From an uncultured Opitutia bacterium (GTDB taxonomy: Bacteria; Verrucomicrobiota; Verrucomicrobiia; Opitutales; Opitutaceae), in NCBI GenBank assembly GCA_903902745.1, contig CAIUWA010000007.1, forward strand, positions 1-64,000: 64,000 bases of DNA. Direction: 5' to 3'. Of the stretch, positions 31,202-39,982 are shown in pieces. The notes beneath the pieces are model-generated. The model was not told the DNA's origin, did not search any database, and was given only the letters and a program-made list of their open reading frames with translations. How positions within the stretch are numbered: position 1 is the stretch's first letter; every line of letters begins with the position of its first letter. Made by a program: the position numbers and the translations under genes.

Positions 31202-33919
31202 TCAGGTCGACACGCCGAGCAGACCGCGGGTCAGCTGGAAATCGGTGAAGCCCTGCGTGGTGACGGCGGGAGTTTGTTCGCGCTGCGCCACGGCCATGAT
31301 CAGCCGCTGCAGGGCGATCTCGTCCGCGCCGGCCTCGCCGGAGAGGAAGGCGTCGATGTCGTCGGCCGGAAGGGTGCCTCGTTGATCGGCCTCGCCGACC
31401 TGGATCACCGGGAGCAGGGGATGTCCCTGCCGGGAGTGATCGCGGACGACCGTGAGAAACAGATGCGCCCCGCAGCCGCCGAGGCCGGTGAGATTTTCCA
31501 CCCAGTGGTCGGTTTCGGTCGCGATCACGTGGAAACCCTGCTTGGTCACCGGCTGGCCGTAGGCGAGCGTGGCATGCGGCGCGGTGGCGCCGAGCACGGC
31601 TGCGCGGAAAACATTATTCGCCAGCAGCGGATCGCCTTCCGGCAGCAAGACCGAGCCGCCCGCGCTGACGACACGGCGCGTGATGGCCGCGAGTGCGGTG
31701 GCAGTCGGGGCAGAAACGGGAGCGGCGGTGAGGAGACCGAGCGTGAGGGCGCCGAGATCAGCGGCTGCGGTGGTGGACGGCGGCAGGGCGGCAAATTTTT
31801 CCAGGAACCAGGCCTCGACCTTGGCGAGCGCTTTCTCGATGCCGCCGTCCAGTTGGACGCTGGCCCAGCCGAAGCGCTCGAGCGGCACACCGGCCGTCTC
31901 GAGCTGGCGGCGCATCAGGTCGTTCGGCACCTTCTCGCAACCGTGCTCGAGCAGCAGGGCGGCGACGACGTTGGGATGCGTGATGTAGGCGCGATAGGTC
32001 CGGTGCAGCAGCTGGTGCATCGATTCGCCGCCGAAGCCGCAGCCCTCCGTGTGGGCGAGCCCGACGAAGCGCGAAATCCCCTGCGCGCGGCCGAGGCCCT
32101 TTTCATTCATGCGGTCGGCGGCGAGCCGGGCGATCTGGGCGGCGCACAGGCTCGTGGGCAGCACGAGTCCGACGCGTTCCGTGGCCCAGCCGGATTCGTT
32201 GCGGGGCAACTGCATCAACGTTGAAACCGCGCGCGCCGGTGACCCGCCCTTGGCCGACACGGAGAGCGGCACGCCATCGGGGGCGGTCCGCGCCCGCAGG
32301 GTGGTCAGCCGGGAGGAATCGGTCTGCTGCCAGTTGCGCCAGAGTGAAACCTGCGAATGGCCCGCATGCTCGCCCTTGGTCTTTTTCCCCGATGCGGTGG
32401 CGAGGAGGAGATCAAAGGCCTCGGCGGTCAGCGCCTCCATCGGCGTGCCGTCGAGGTAGCGCCCGGCGTTGATGTCCATCTCATGGATGAGCAGCTCGTG
32501 GCGGCGCGTGGTCGTGGTGATCTTCAGCGTGGGCACGAACGGGAAGTTCGTGATCGAGCCGTTGCCCGTGACAAAGATGAGCAGGTTGCAGCCGGCGCCG
32601 ATTTGCCCGGCGATGCCCTCGAGGTCGTTGCCCGGGCTGTTCATGAAATAGAAGCCGGGCGCGGTCATCGGCTCCGCGTAATCGATGACGGTGTCGACGC
32701 GGGTGCGCGGGTCCTTCTTGTGGGCGGCGCCGAGCGACTTGAGCACGATGTTGTAGAGTCCGCGCAGTTTGTTGCCGCCGGACGGATTGCTCTCGGGGGT
32801 GACGCCATGCCAGCTGAGCCGTTCCTTGAAGCCCTCGATTTTCGCCAGCAGGGCGCGGGCGGTGGGCAGATCCTTCACCTTGGACAACACGTAGGCCTCC
32901 GCGCCGACGAGCTCATCGGTTTCGCAGAGATTGGCGGAGCCGCCCTGCCGGATGACTTCATGTACCATCGTGCCGGCGAGGGGATTGCCAGAGATGCCGG
33001 AAAAAGCATCCGAGCCGCCGCATTGCAGGGCGATGCGCAGGCCGCTGACCGGCTCATCGGTGCGCCGCAGCGCGTTCACGGCGGGCAGCCAGCCGCGCAC
33101 GATGCGCTCGCCCTCGGCCAATCCCGCCGCGAGTCCGCCGCGGAGGGTGAGAAACTGGTGAGGCACATCGTCGAGGGGATCGCCGCGCTCGCGCATGAAG
33201 GCCTGAAGGCGCGCGTTGTTCACCGGCTCGACACCATAATCCACGGCGAGCACGGCGCCGACGTTGGAGTGGGTCATGAAGCCGGCGAGGGCGCGCAGCA
33301 CCTCGGTGGCATTGTTGGGCTGGCCCGGGCCGTCGCCCTCGGTGTGCGCGATGGCCACGATGCCGTCGATGCCGGGATGCACCCGGGCGAGCGGTTGCAG
33401 ACGGGCGGCGAGCTGGCGCGCATAGCTGGCGGTGCGGGAGGTCGTGCCGAGGATGACGATGAAATTGCGCGTGCCGGTGCCGCGGCGGCCGGGGCGACGA
33501 TAGCCGGCAAAGGTCCGCGGCACCGCGGCGAGCTCGGTGGGTGGCGCGGGGCGAAAGGCGCGCTCATCCAGCTGGAACGCCACCAGGCGATCCGCGAAGT
33601 TCGGCTGGGTGGGCAGGCTGGCGCCCGTCTTGCGAATCGCGAGCGCGTCGAGGATCGACTGGTTGGAAACATAGTCGCCCGGCTGGATATCGGTGATGGC
33701 GACCCCAAACGGAAGTCCCCACGAAAGCAGGGACGCACCCTTGGCAATGGGGCGCACGGCGAAGCGGTGTCCCTCGAGCACCGTGTGGGCGATCGTCCGC
33801 GGCGTGCCGTTGATCAGGAGGACGGTGCCGGCCTCGATCCGGCGGATGGCAATCGCGACATTATCCGCGGGTGCGGGCAGGCGGGCGGCGGCGGTGAAGT
33901 CGAGCGGAGCGGAAGACAT
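31202..33919 (-). CDS. uxaA: Double-length altronate dehydratase (UxaA family)
   Basis: A 905-residue protein where UxaA enzymes have about 500. It would dehydrate D-altronate to 2-keto-3-deoxygluconate in galacturonate catabolism. Residues 15-100 form the SAF domain (AIAIRRIEAGTVLLINGTPR). Residues 140-500 and 575-850 are two copies of the main domain, aligned through HTEGDGPG (191) / HTEGCGFG (622), FMTHSNVGAVLAVDYG / YITHPNVVAALLLEHG, and GFYFMNSPGND / GFHVIATETDH. The CGGSD motif (299-303) is kept only in the first copy. Cys591, Cys626 and Cys660 occur only in the second, where the first copy has Arg161, Asp195 and Val229. Either the two halves share one active site, or each has specialised. 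Confidence 0.82.
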   Translation of the reverse strand: MSSAPLDFTAAARLPAPADNVAIAIRRIEAGTVLLINGTPRTIAHTVLEGHRFAVRPIAKGASLLSWGLPFGVAITDIQPGDYVSNQSILDALAIRKTGASLPTQPNFADRLVAFQLDERAFRPAPPTELAAVPRTFAGYRRPGRRGTGTRNFIVILGTTSRTASYARQLAARLQPLARVHPGIDGIVAIAHTEGDGPGQPNNATEVLRALAGFMTHSNVGAVLAVDYGVEPVNNARLQAFMRERGDPLDDVPHQFLTLRGGLAAGLAEGERIVRGWLPAVNALRRTDEPVSGLRIALQCGGSDAFSGISGNPLAGTMVHEVIRQGGSANLCETDELVGAEAYVLSKVKDLPTARALLAKIEGFKERLSWHGVTPESNPSGGNKLRGLYNIVLKSLGAAHKKDPRTRVDTVIDYAEPMTAPGFYFMNSPGNDLEGIAGQIGAGCNLLIFVTGNGSITNFPFVPTLKITTTTRRHELLIHEMDINAGRYLDGTPMEALTAEAFDLLLATASGKKTKGEHAGHSQVSLWRNWQQTDSSRLTTLRARTAPDGVPLSVSAKGGSPARAVSTLMQLPRNESGWATERVGLVLPTSLCAAQIARLAADRMNEKGLGRAQGISRFVGLAHTEGCGFGGESMHQLLHRTYRAYITHPNVVAALLLEHGCEKVPNDLMRRQLETAGVPLERFGWASVQLDGGIEKALAKVEAWFLEKFAALPPSTTAAADLGALTLGLLTAAPVSAPTATALAAITRRVVSAGGSVLLPEGDPLLANNVFRAAVLGATAPHATLAYGQPVTKQGFHVIATETDHWVENLTGLGGCGAHLFLTVVRDHSRQGHPLLPVIQVGEADQRGTLPADDIDAFLSGEAGADEIALQRLIMAVAQREQTPAVTTQGFTDFQLTRGLLGVST

Positions 33920-33964
33920 GGTGGGAATTCAAGCCGGGCAACGACCCCGGTGTCGAGCGGACGC

Positions 33965-34393
33965 TCATGTATAACTGGCGATGACGGGCAGATCGGCCGG
34001 AGCCAGATCGAATGCGGGCAATGCCGCCGGGGTCACCCATTGCAGGGCGACATGCTCGAGCGGCCGGGGTTCGGGGCTGCCGGGGACCAGGCGGCAGACG
34101 AAAGGGATCATCTCGATGACGACCGCGTAGGCGTGGGTGAAGCGCGGCAGGGCGCGGGTGATAAGGATGTCGCAACCGAGCTCCTCCTTGATTTCGCGCA
34201 CGATGGCGGCCTCGGGTCGCTCGCCCGGCTCGACCTTGCCGCCGGGGAACTCCCATTGCAGCGCGAGGTGTTTGTTCGCCGGGCGCTGCGCGATGAGAAG
34301 GAGGCCGTCGCGTTCAATCAAAGCGCAGACAACAGGGATGGCGGAGGAAGGGCCCACGGAACAAACAGAGGATGTGAAAATGAAAACGGGCAA
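33965..34393 (-). CDS. Nudix hydrolase, MutT-like
   Basis: A protein of up to 142 residues with a full Nudix box, GGKVEPGERPEAAIVREIKE followed by ELG. The preceding AQRPANKHLALQWEFPGG is typical of MutT/8-oxo-dGTP pyrophosphatases, which cleanse the nucleotide pool of oxidised GTP. The first 12-15 residues are doubtful; a GTG at about 34357 (before GPSSAIPVVCALIERDG) is a more natural start. Divergent from the next gene. Confidence 0.88.
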   Translation of the reverse strand: MPVFIFTSSVCSVGPSSAIPVVCALIERDGLLLIAQRPANKHLALQWEFPGGKVEPGERPEAAIVREIKEELGCDILITRALPRFTHAYAVVIEMIPFVCRLVPGSPEPRPLEHVALQWVTPAALPAFDLAPADLPVIASYT

Positions 34394-34462
34394 GCCGGGG
34401 AGGAGGCCGGAAGTTTGCTTTCAGGCTGGCGGCGTGGCGGGTTCCGGCTTCGCTCGGTTTGA

Positions 34463-35158
34463 ATGACGGATGAACTTCCCTCCAGCATTGTCGCGGGTAT
34501 CAGCTTCATCGGGCGCGCGGGCGGCATGGTGAAGACGCTCGGCGGGTTCAGGAAGGGCCATCACACGCTGCCCGATGCGGCCAATGCGACGACGAACGCC
34601 TTCCTTGGAAAAATCTGCGCTGCGGAACTGGCGGAAAAAGCCGAGGCGTTGTTTCAGCGGGTGCGGGCGGAACTGGATTATAAGCGCAAGGAAGTCTCGC
34701 TCAGCCTGACCAGCCCGGCCGCGATGCTTGTGGCGAAGGATTTCACGGTGGAAATCACCTACGCCCTCGAGGAGGCGGCCCCGGCGCGTTACACGGTCAC
34801 GTCGACGCTGCGCGCGCTGCGCAACGCGGAACTGGCCCGCACGGAAGAATTTTCGGCGATCTTTGCGCGGGCCTTTGGCGAGATCTCTTTCGAGCTGAAG
34901 AAAGGCGTGCGGGTGGAAGACATGGTGGACGCCATTGAAGCGCTCAACGGCGAGGGTGGGCTGACGGTGACCTATCCCTCGGATTGCCGCGAATGCAGCA
35001 TAGGTATCGACGGACTGGACGCCCAGGTGCGCTGCACGGGGACGACGCTGGATGTTGTTTTTGCCCGACCGGGTGCGCCGCGTGAATTGATGACGGAGTT
35101 CGCGACGGTGCGGGCGGCGTTCGATGCCAGCCCGAAACTGGCAGCGATGATCGGGTAA
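34463..35158 (+). CDS. Unknown cytoplasmic protein
   Basis: A 231-residue protein without signal peptide or membrane segment. It begins with a Gly-rich region (SSIVAGISFIGRAGGMVKTLGG), has a central helical segment (AAELAEKAEALFQRVRAELDYKRKEVSL) and a beta-rich end (KDFTVEITYALEE, ARYTVTSTLRAL, TLDVVFARPG). Two cysteines sit close together (DCRECSIGIDGLD). I recognise no family. It lies alone between a divergent Nudix gene and convergent mdh. Confidence 0.7.
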   Translation: MTDELPSSIVAGISFIGRAGGMVKTLGGFRKGHHTLPDAANATTNAFLGKICAAELAEKAEALFQRVRAELDYKRKEVSLSLTSPAAMLVAKDFTVEITYALEEAAPARYTVTSTLRALRNAELARTEEFSAIFARAFGEISFELKKGVRVEDMVDAIEALNGEGGLTVTYPSDCRECSIGIDGLDAQVRCTGTTLDVVFARPGAPRELMTEFATVRAAFDASPKLAAMIG

Positions 35159-35161
35159 GCG

Positions 35162-35241
35162 GTTAGGGCGCGCTATCTCGAACGCGCCGGTTGGACGTGG
35201 CAGGAGTCAAGCGCGGCGGATTAGGGATAGTCCGCCCTACC
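35162..35241. repeat. Inverted repeat, TTAGGGCG family
   Basis: GTTAGGGCGCGCTATCTCGAACGCGCC on the left and GCGGATTAGGGATAGTCCGCCCTACC on the right share complementary ends (TAGGGCG / CGCCCTA) and inner arms (CGCGCTATC / GATAGTCCG). Related to the element at 18311-18371. Confidence 0.6.
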
Positions 35242-35270
35242 AAAAAAAGCGGCGCTCCGAGGAGCGCCGC
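35242..35270 (-). terminator. Rho-independent terminator of mdh
   Basis: On the minus strand GCGGCGCTCC pairs with GGAGCGCCGC across two bases and is followed by seven T residues (the A-tract at 35242-35248 on the plus strand). It lies 30 bases after the mdh stop. Confidence 0.9.
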
Positions 35271-35301
35271 GCGGAAATCAGAAGTGGGCGAAACCTGAGG
35301 T

Positions 35302-36285
35302 TCAGCCGAGCAGCTCGGTGACCATGGCGCGCTCGTCGACCAGTTCCTTGTTGGTCGCGGCGATCTTCGACTTGGCAAAGTCGTCCATCGCATAGCCGGT
35401 GATCACTTCGTAGCTGCCGGGCGTCGTGGTGCGGACGGGCATGCCGGCCCAGACATTGGCGTCGAAGCCGTAGAGACCATTCGATTTCACGGCCACGGAA
35501 TGGATGGCGCCGGGAGTCACGAGACTGCGCACGTGGTCAACGAGGGCGTTGGCGGCGGAGGCGGCGGAGGAGGCGCCACGGGCGGCGATGATGGCCGCGC
35601 CGCGCTTGCCGACGGTCTCGCAGAACGGCCCCTGCAGCCAGGCGGAGTCCGTGATGACCGCAGGCACCGGCTTGCCGCTAATGGTGGCATGCGCGAAGGA
35701 CGGAAACATCGTGGGGCTGTGATTGCCGTAGATGAAGATGTTCTGCACGGCCGTGAGATCGACGCCGGCCTTCTTCGCCAGCTGGGTCTGGGCGCGGTTC
35801 TGGTCGAGCCGCACCATGGCGGTAAAGCGCTCGGCGGGCAGGCGCTTGGCGTGGCTGGCGGCGATCATGCAGTTCGTGTTGGCGGGATTGCCGACGACGG
35901 CGACGCGGGCGTCGGTCGCGGCCACGCTGTCGATGATCTGGCCCTGCGTGGTGAAGATCTTGCCATTGTCCTTCAGGAGATCGGCGCGCTCCATGCCGGG
36001 GCCGCGCGGCTTGGCACCGATGAGGAGGCACCAGTTGGCGTCCTTGAAGCCGACGCTGGCGTTGTCGGTGAGGACCATGCCCTTGAGCAGTGGGAAGGCG
36101 CAGTCGTCGAGTTCCATCGAGACGCCCTCGAGCGCCTTCATGGCCTTTTCAATGGGGGCCTCGATGAGCTGGAGGATGACCGGCTGGTCGGGGCCGAACA
36201 TGGCGCCGGACGCGATGCGGAAGAGGAGGGAGTAACCGATTTGACCGGCTGCACCGGTGACGGCGACGCGGATGGGGGATTTCAT
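35302..36285 (-). CDS. mdh: Malate dehydrogenase
   Basis: A 327-residue NAD-dependent malate dehydrogenase of the cytosolic/type-2 family, interconverting malate and oxaloacetate in the TCA cycle. The nucleotide loop is [26 protein letters not shown], the substrate arginine in MVRLDQNRA, and the proton-relay histidine in [10 protein letters not shown] are all visible. Length is normal. Malate is also the acceptor for BshA in the same window, although the genes are not linked. Confidence 0.95.
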   Translation of the reverse strand: MKSPIRVAVTGAAGQIGYSLLFRIASGAMFGPDQPVILQLIEAPIEKAMKALEGVSMELDDCAFPLLKGMVLTDNASVGFKDANWCLLIGAKPRGPGMERADLLKDNGKIFTTQGQIIDSVAATDARVAVVGNPANTNCMIAASHAKRLPAERFTAMVRLDQNRAQTQLAKKAGVDLTAVQNIFIYGNHSPTMFPSFAHATISGKPVPAVITDSAWLQGPFCETVGKRGAAIIAARGASSAASAANALVDHVRSLVTPGAIHSVAVKSNGLYGFDANVWAGMPVRTTTPGSYEVITGYAMDDFAKSKIAATNKELVDERAMVTELLG

Positions 36286-36299
36286 GGGAGCTTGGTTCT

Positions 36300-36333
36300 T
36301 AACACAGAGGACGCGGAGGGCACGGAGGAAATG
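36300..36333. repeat. Single arm of the CACAGAGGACGCGGAG repeat
   Basis: AACACAGAGGACGCGGAGGG followed by CACGGAGGAAATGA is related to arms at 9418-9480 and 10321, but no complementary arm is near it. It lies between mdh and the DAHP synthase gene. Confidence 0.55.
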
Positions 36334-36411
36334 ACGAGGCGGGAAAGATTAAGGCGGGGAGGGGGTTTCGCGCAGCAAACTTAATGGCCGGGTCGGCCAT
36401 CCAGCCAAAAA

Positions 36412-37467
36412 TCAGGCAAAGCGCGGGGCAAGGGCGGCGTGGATTTCGCGGACGAGCTTTTCCGTGGTCGGCCAGTCGATGCAGGCGTCGGTGATGGAGA
36501 CGCCATAGCGCAATTTTTCCCTGGCCTGGGGGAAGGGCTGGCTGCCGGCGCTGAGGTTGCTCTCGATCATGGCGCCCATGATGGACGTGTTGCCCGCCGT
36601 GACCTGGGCCAGCAGCTCGCGCATCACTTCGGGCTGGCGCTCCGGCTGTTTGGCGGAGTTGTCGTGCGAACAATCCACGAGGATGGACTTGAACAGGTTG
36701 GCCTTGCCGAGCAGCTGCTCGGTCTGCGCGATATGGGCGGGCGAGTAATTGGGACCGCCGGTGCCGCCGCGCAGGACGACATGGCAGTTGGGATTGCCCC
36801 GCGTGACGATGGCGGAGGCGCGGCCATCGAGATCGATGCCCAGGAAAGTATGCGGCTGGGCGGCGGCCTTGATCGCATTGATGGCGGTGAGGATCGAACC
36901 GTCGGTGCCGTTCTTGAAGCCGAGCGGCATCGATAGCCCCGAGGCCATCTGCCGGTGGGTCTGGGATTCGGCCGTGCGCGCACCGATGGCCGACCAGCAG
37001 ATGAGGTCGGCAATGTATTGGGGCGTGATGGGATCGAGCAGTTCCGTGGCGGTGGGCAGGCCGAGATCAAGAATGTCGCGTAGAAACGTGCGCGCGAGCC
37101 GCAGTCCGGCGGTGATGTCATGGGATCCGTCCAGGTGCGGATCCATGATGAGCCCCTTCCAGCCGACGGTGGTGCGCGGCTTCTCAAAATAGACGCGCAT
37201 CACGATCATCACGCGGTCGGAAACTTCACGCGCGAGCGCCGCGAGGCGGCGTGCATAGTCACGGCCGGCATCGAGATCATGGATCGAGCAGGGCCCCACA
37301 ATGAGCAGGAAACGCTTGTCGTCGGTGAAGATGATCCGGTGGATTTCCCCGCGGGCCCGGCTCACAAACTCCGCCTCGGCCTCGGTCTTGGGCAACTCCG
37401 CCAGTAGCGTGGCGGGTGAGGGCAGGGGGCGCGTTTCGACGACGTTGATGTCGGAGGTTTTTTGCAC
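36412..37467 (-). CDS. 3-deoxy-7-phosphoheptulonate synthase, class I
   Basis: About 351 residues, the length of E. coli AroG/F/H. It condenses phosphoenolpyruvate and erythrose 4-phosphate, the first step of aromatic amino acid synthesis. Conserved blocks: LLIVGPCSIHD, MRVYFEKPRTTVGWKG, TATELLDPITPQYIADL, IGARTAESQTHRQMASGLS, GFKNGTDG, and the metal ligands in LRGG and DCSHDNS. The GTG at 37467 (VQKTSDINVVE) gives the family length; the TTG at 37500 is less likely. A GC-rich hairpin lies in the upstream leader at 37551-37580. Confidence 0.92.
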   Translation of the reverse strand: MQKTSDINVVETRPLPSPATLLAELPKTEAEAEFVSRARGEIHRIIFTDDKRFLLIVGPCSIHDLDAGRDYARRLAALAREVSDRVMIVMRVYFEKPRTTVGWKGLIMDPHLDGSHDITAGLRLARTFLRDILDLGLPTATELLDPITPQYIADLICWSAIGARTAESQTHRQMASGLSMPLGFKNGTDGSILTAINAIKAAAQPHTFLGIDLDGRASAIVTRGNPNCHVVLRGGTGGPNYSPAHIAQTEQLLGKANLFKSILVDCSHDNSAKQPERQPEVMRELLAQVTAGNTSIMGAMIESNLSAGSQPFPQAREKLRYGVSITDACIDWPTTEKLVREIHAALAPRFA

Positions 37468-37550
37468 GGCCGGCCAACCTGCGGGCCGACGCCGTGGCAA
37501 TCAAGCCTCGACCTTATCCGTCCCAGAGCCCTGTTTTTGGGCAAAAATAA

Positions 37551-37580
37551 GGCGGGCCGCCTACCCCTAAGCGGCCCGCC
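37551..37580. promoter_or_regulatory. GC hairpin with CTACCCCTAA loop
   Basis: Perfect 10-base stem GGCGGGCCGC / GCGGCCCGCC around the loop CTACCCCTAA, preceded by AAAAATAA and followed by ATTGCTTTCTTA. It lies in the divergent region between the DAHP synthase and YgfZ-like genes. A second hairpin (CTCCCGC-TAG-GCGGGAG, 37605-37621) follows. On the minus strand the run of T residues after the stem could act as an attenuator for the DAHP synthase transcript. A structural twin occurs at 45138-45168. Confidence 0.6.
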
Positions 37581-37744
37581 ATTGCTTTCTTAGTTACCCC
37601 AAAACTCCCGCTAGGCGGGAGAAGTGAGAAATTTGATGAGTTGAAAGATAGGCGATCTTGCGGCATGGTCAAACAAAAGTTCTCAAAATCTCCCAGTTTT
37701 TTACTCAACCTATTGGTCAGTAGAGCAATGAATATTGTAATCGC

Positions 37745-38608
37745 ATGACAATTAGAAATGCACCCAAGCTCCATTTCTGGCGGCCGGCCGCCTGGCTGAG
37801 CGTGAGCGGGCCGGATGCGTTCACTTTTCTGCAGGGCCAGTTCACCAACGATCTTGGCGCGCTCAAGACGAGTCCGGCGGTTTACGGGCTGTGGCTGAAT
37901 CAAAAGGGTCGTGTGTTTGCCGATAGTTTTGTCGTGCGTGGAAGCACGGCGGAGGAGTTTTGGGCCGGCAGTTATTTTTGCCCTGCGGCGGTGATCCTTG
38001 AGCGGTTGGAAAGTCATATCATTGCGGACGAAGTGACGGTGGTGGACGAATCGGCGGATTGGTTTGGCACGGCGCTGGTGGGGACGGATCTGATCGGGCA
38101 GGCGAGAGCGGCCGGTGAGGGAATATTTTTCCCGGGACGACGCGGGCTCGGCGAACAAGTGGAATGGATGACGCTCACGCCGCCCAAAATGACCGGTGGG
38201 GCGATCCTCACGGCCGGCGACATGGAGCATGCCCGCATTCTGGCAGCCATCCCTGCCATACCGGGCGACATTGGCCCCGCCGAACTGCCCAACGAGGGAG
38301 GGCTCGAGTCTGATGCGATTTCCTACACCAAAGGCTGCTACCTTGGCCAAGAGGTGATCGCGCGATTGAAATCGATGGGCCAGGTGCGACGCCGATTGGT
38401 GCGAGTGACTGGCACGGGGGCGCCACCCGCCTGCCCGACGAAGCTCTACCAAGGCGCGCGACAGGTTGGCGAACTCCGCTCGGTTGCGACCGAGGGCGCC
38501 GGCTTCATCGGCCTCGCCTTGCTCACGTTGCTGCATTGGCAGCAGGACGCGGCCCTCGGCCTGGCGGCGGACGCCGCCCCCACCATCACGCCGGCCGTCG
38601 CATCATGA
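37745..38608 (+). CDS. YgfZ/GcvT-like folate-binding protein
   Basis: A 287-residue protein of the tRNA-modifying/Fe-S repair YgfZ family. The family signature KGCYLGQEVIAR, with the essential cysteine, is at about residues 197-208. The N-terminal FTFLQGQFTNDL and LNQKGRVFADSF are the usual folate-binding core. Such proteins help assemble or repair iron-sulphur enzymes. Its stop overlaps the galK start (ATGA). Confidence 0.88.
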   Translation: MTIRNAPKLHFWRPAAWLSVSGPDAFTFLQGQFTNDLGALKTSPAVYGLWLNQKGRVFADSFVVRGSTAEEFWAGSYFCPAAVILERLESHIIADEVTVVDESADWFGTALVGTDLIGQARAAGEGIFFPGRRGLGEQVEWMTLTPPKMTGGAILTAGDMEHARILAAIPAIPGDIGPAELPNEGGLESDAISYTKGCYLGQEVIARLKSMGQVRRRLVRVTGTGAPPACPTKLYQGARQVGELRSVATEGAGFIGLALLTLLHWQQDAALGLAADAAPTITPAVAS

Positions 38609-39975
38609 CTGAACTGGAACAGCTCATTCAGCTTTGCGAACGGCTCGGCGCCGGCCCGGCGCAGGCAGCGGCGATGGCGGGACAAATGCAGAAGCGAGCA
38701 GGGCAGCTCTCAGCCGAACGCGGGATCACCCGGGAGGCGGCGATGAAGTATCTGCTGGAAGTCCTCGTCAAAGGCCGGCATGGCGAGATTTCCGCCGACA
38801 GCATGCCGGAACGCCCGGCCCCCTCCATGCGCGAAAAACTCATTGCCCTGTTTCATGCCAGCCACGGCCGCGCGCCGGAGATCTTCACGCGCGCCCCGGG
38901 CCGCATTGAATTCATTGGCAACCACACCGACTACAACGGCGGCACCGTGCTGGGCGCCGCGATCGACCGCGGTGTGTGGGTTGGACTGGCCCGACGGACG
39001 GACGGACTCAGGACTTTCCTCAGTGATCAAAGTCAGGGGATCGTCACGCTGCCGGCTACGGGGAAACTGGAAAAGCTGACGGGTGCGCAGAGCTGGGTGA
39101 ATTACCCGCTGGGCATGCTGGACGCGCTGCCGGTGTTCGGGCAGCCGGTCCCGGACGGGTTTGACTACGTGGCGGTGTCCGACCTGCCGAGCGGGGCGGG
39201 CCTGAGCAGCAGCGCGGCCATCGAACTGGCCTCCGGCCTGGCTTTTCTCGAGGCGGTGGACCGGCATCCTGAGCGCGAGATCCTCGTGAAGGCCGGCAGG
39301 CACGCGGAAAACAATTTTGTCGGCGTGCCCTGCGGCATCCTCGATCAGGGTGTCTCGGGCTTCGGTCGGAAGGACCACCTTGTCTTCATCGATTGCCGCG
39401 GGCCGCGCTTTGCGACCGTGTCCTTGCCGGCAGATGCGCACTTTTGGATCTTTAATACCCACACCAAGCATGCGCTGGTCGACGGACTTTACGCCGAGCG
39501 CCATCGCGAGTGCATGGAGGCGGCGAAAGCGCTCGGAGTTTCCCTGTTGGCCGAGGTTGCGCCGGCCGCGCTGGTGGATGCCGCCACTCGCCTGCCGCCG
39601 ACCATTTACAAGCGGGCGAAGCACATCATCGAGGAGATCGCCCGGGTTGATGCGACCGTGCGGGCGCTGGAGGCCGGCGATCTCCCGGAAGTGGGCCGGC
39701 TGCTGACGGCCTCCCATCGCAGTTCGCAGCATCTTTTTGAAAACAGCACGCCTGAGCTGGATTTTTTGGTCGATGCGCTGACGGCAATCCCGCAGGTCCA
39801 TGGGGCGCGGCTGACCGGTGGTGGTTTCGGCGGCGCGGTCATGGCGCTGACCGGCGCCTCATTAGGCGAGGCGCAAGCCGCCAGTGTGGTGGCCGCCTAT
39901 GAAAAGAAATTCGGCCGCCGTCCTGATGTGCTGCATGCCCTCACCGGCGACGGGGCCCGGGTTATCGCCCCATAG
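38605..39975 (+). CDS. galK: Galactokinase-like GHMP kinase with N-terminal extension
   Basis: A 456-residue GHMP kinase, translationally coupled to the YgfZ-like gene. Motif 1 is RAPGRIEFIGNHTDYNGG, motif 2 SDLPSGAGLSSSAAIE, motif 3 GARLTGGGFGG, giving galactokinase as the best call (galactose + ATP to galactose 1-phosphate). The first 75 residues are an extra helical region (LEQLIQLCERLG, AAAMAGQMQKRAGQLSA, AAMKYLLEVLV) not found in typical 380-400 residue GalK proteins. Related sugar kinases cannot be excluded. Confidence 0.85.
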   Translation: MTELEQLIQLCERLGAGPAQAAAMAGQMQKRAGQLSAERGITREAAMKYLLEVLVKGRHGEISADSMPERPAPSMREKLIALFHASHGRAPEIFTRAPGRIEFIGNHTDYNGGTVLGAAIDRGVWVGLARRTDGLRTFLSDQSQGIVTLPATGKLEKLTGAQSWVNYPLGMLDALPVFGQPVPDGFDYVAVSDLPSGAGLSSSAAIELASGLAFLEAVDRHPEREILVKAGRHAENNFVGVPCGILDQGVSGFGRKDHLVFIDCRGPRFATVSLPADAHFWIFNTHTKHALVDGLYAERHRECMEAAKALGVSLLAEVAPAALVDAATRLPPTIYKRAKHIIEEIARVDATVRALEAGDLPEVGRLLTASHRSSQHLFENSTPELDFLVDALTAIPQVHGARLTGGGFGGAVMALTGASLGEAQAASVVAAYEKKFGRRPDVLHALTGDGARVIAP

Positions 39976-39982
39976 AATCCGC

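Noticed and set aside
32357-34462. Long open frame of 701 codons opposite the altronate dehydratase
   Set aside because: Antisense shadow with Gly/Arg/His-rich composition; the minus strand carries conserved UxaA motifs throughout.
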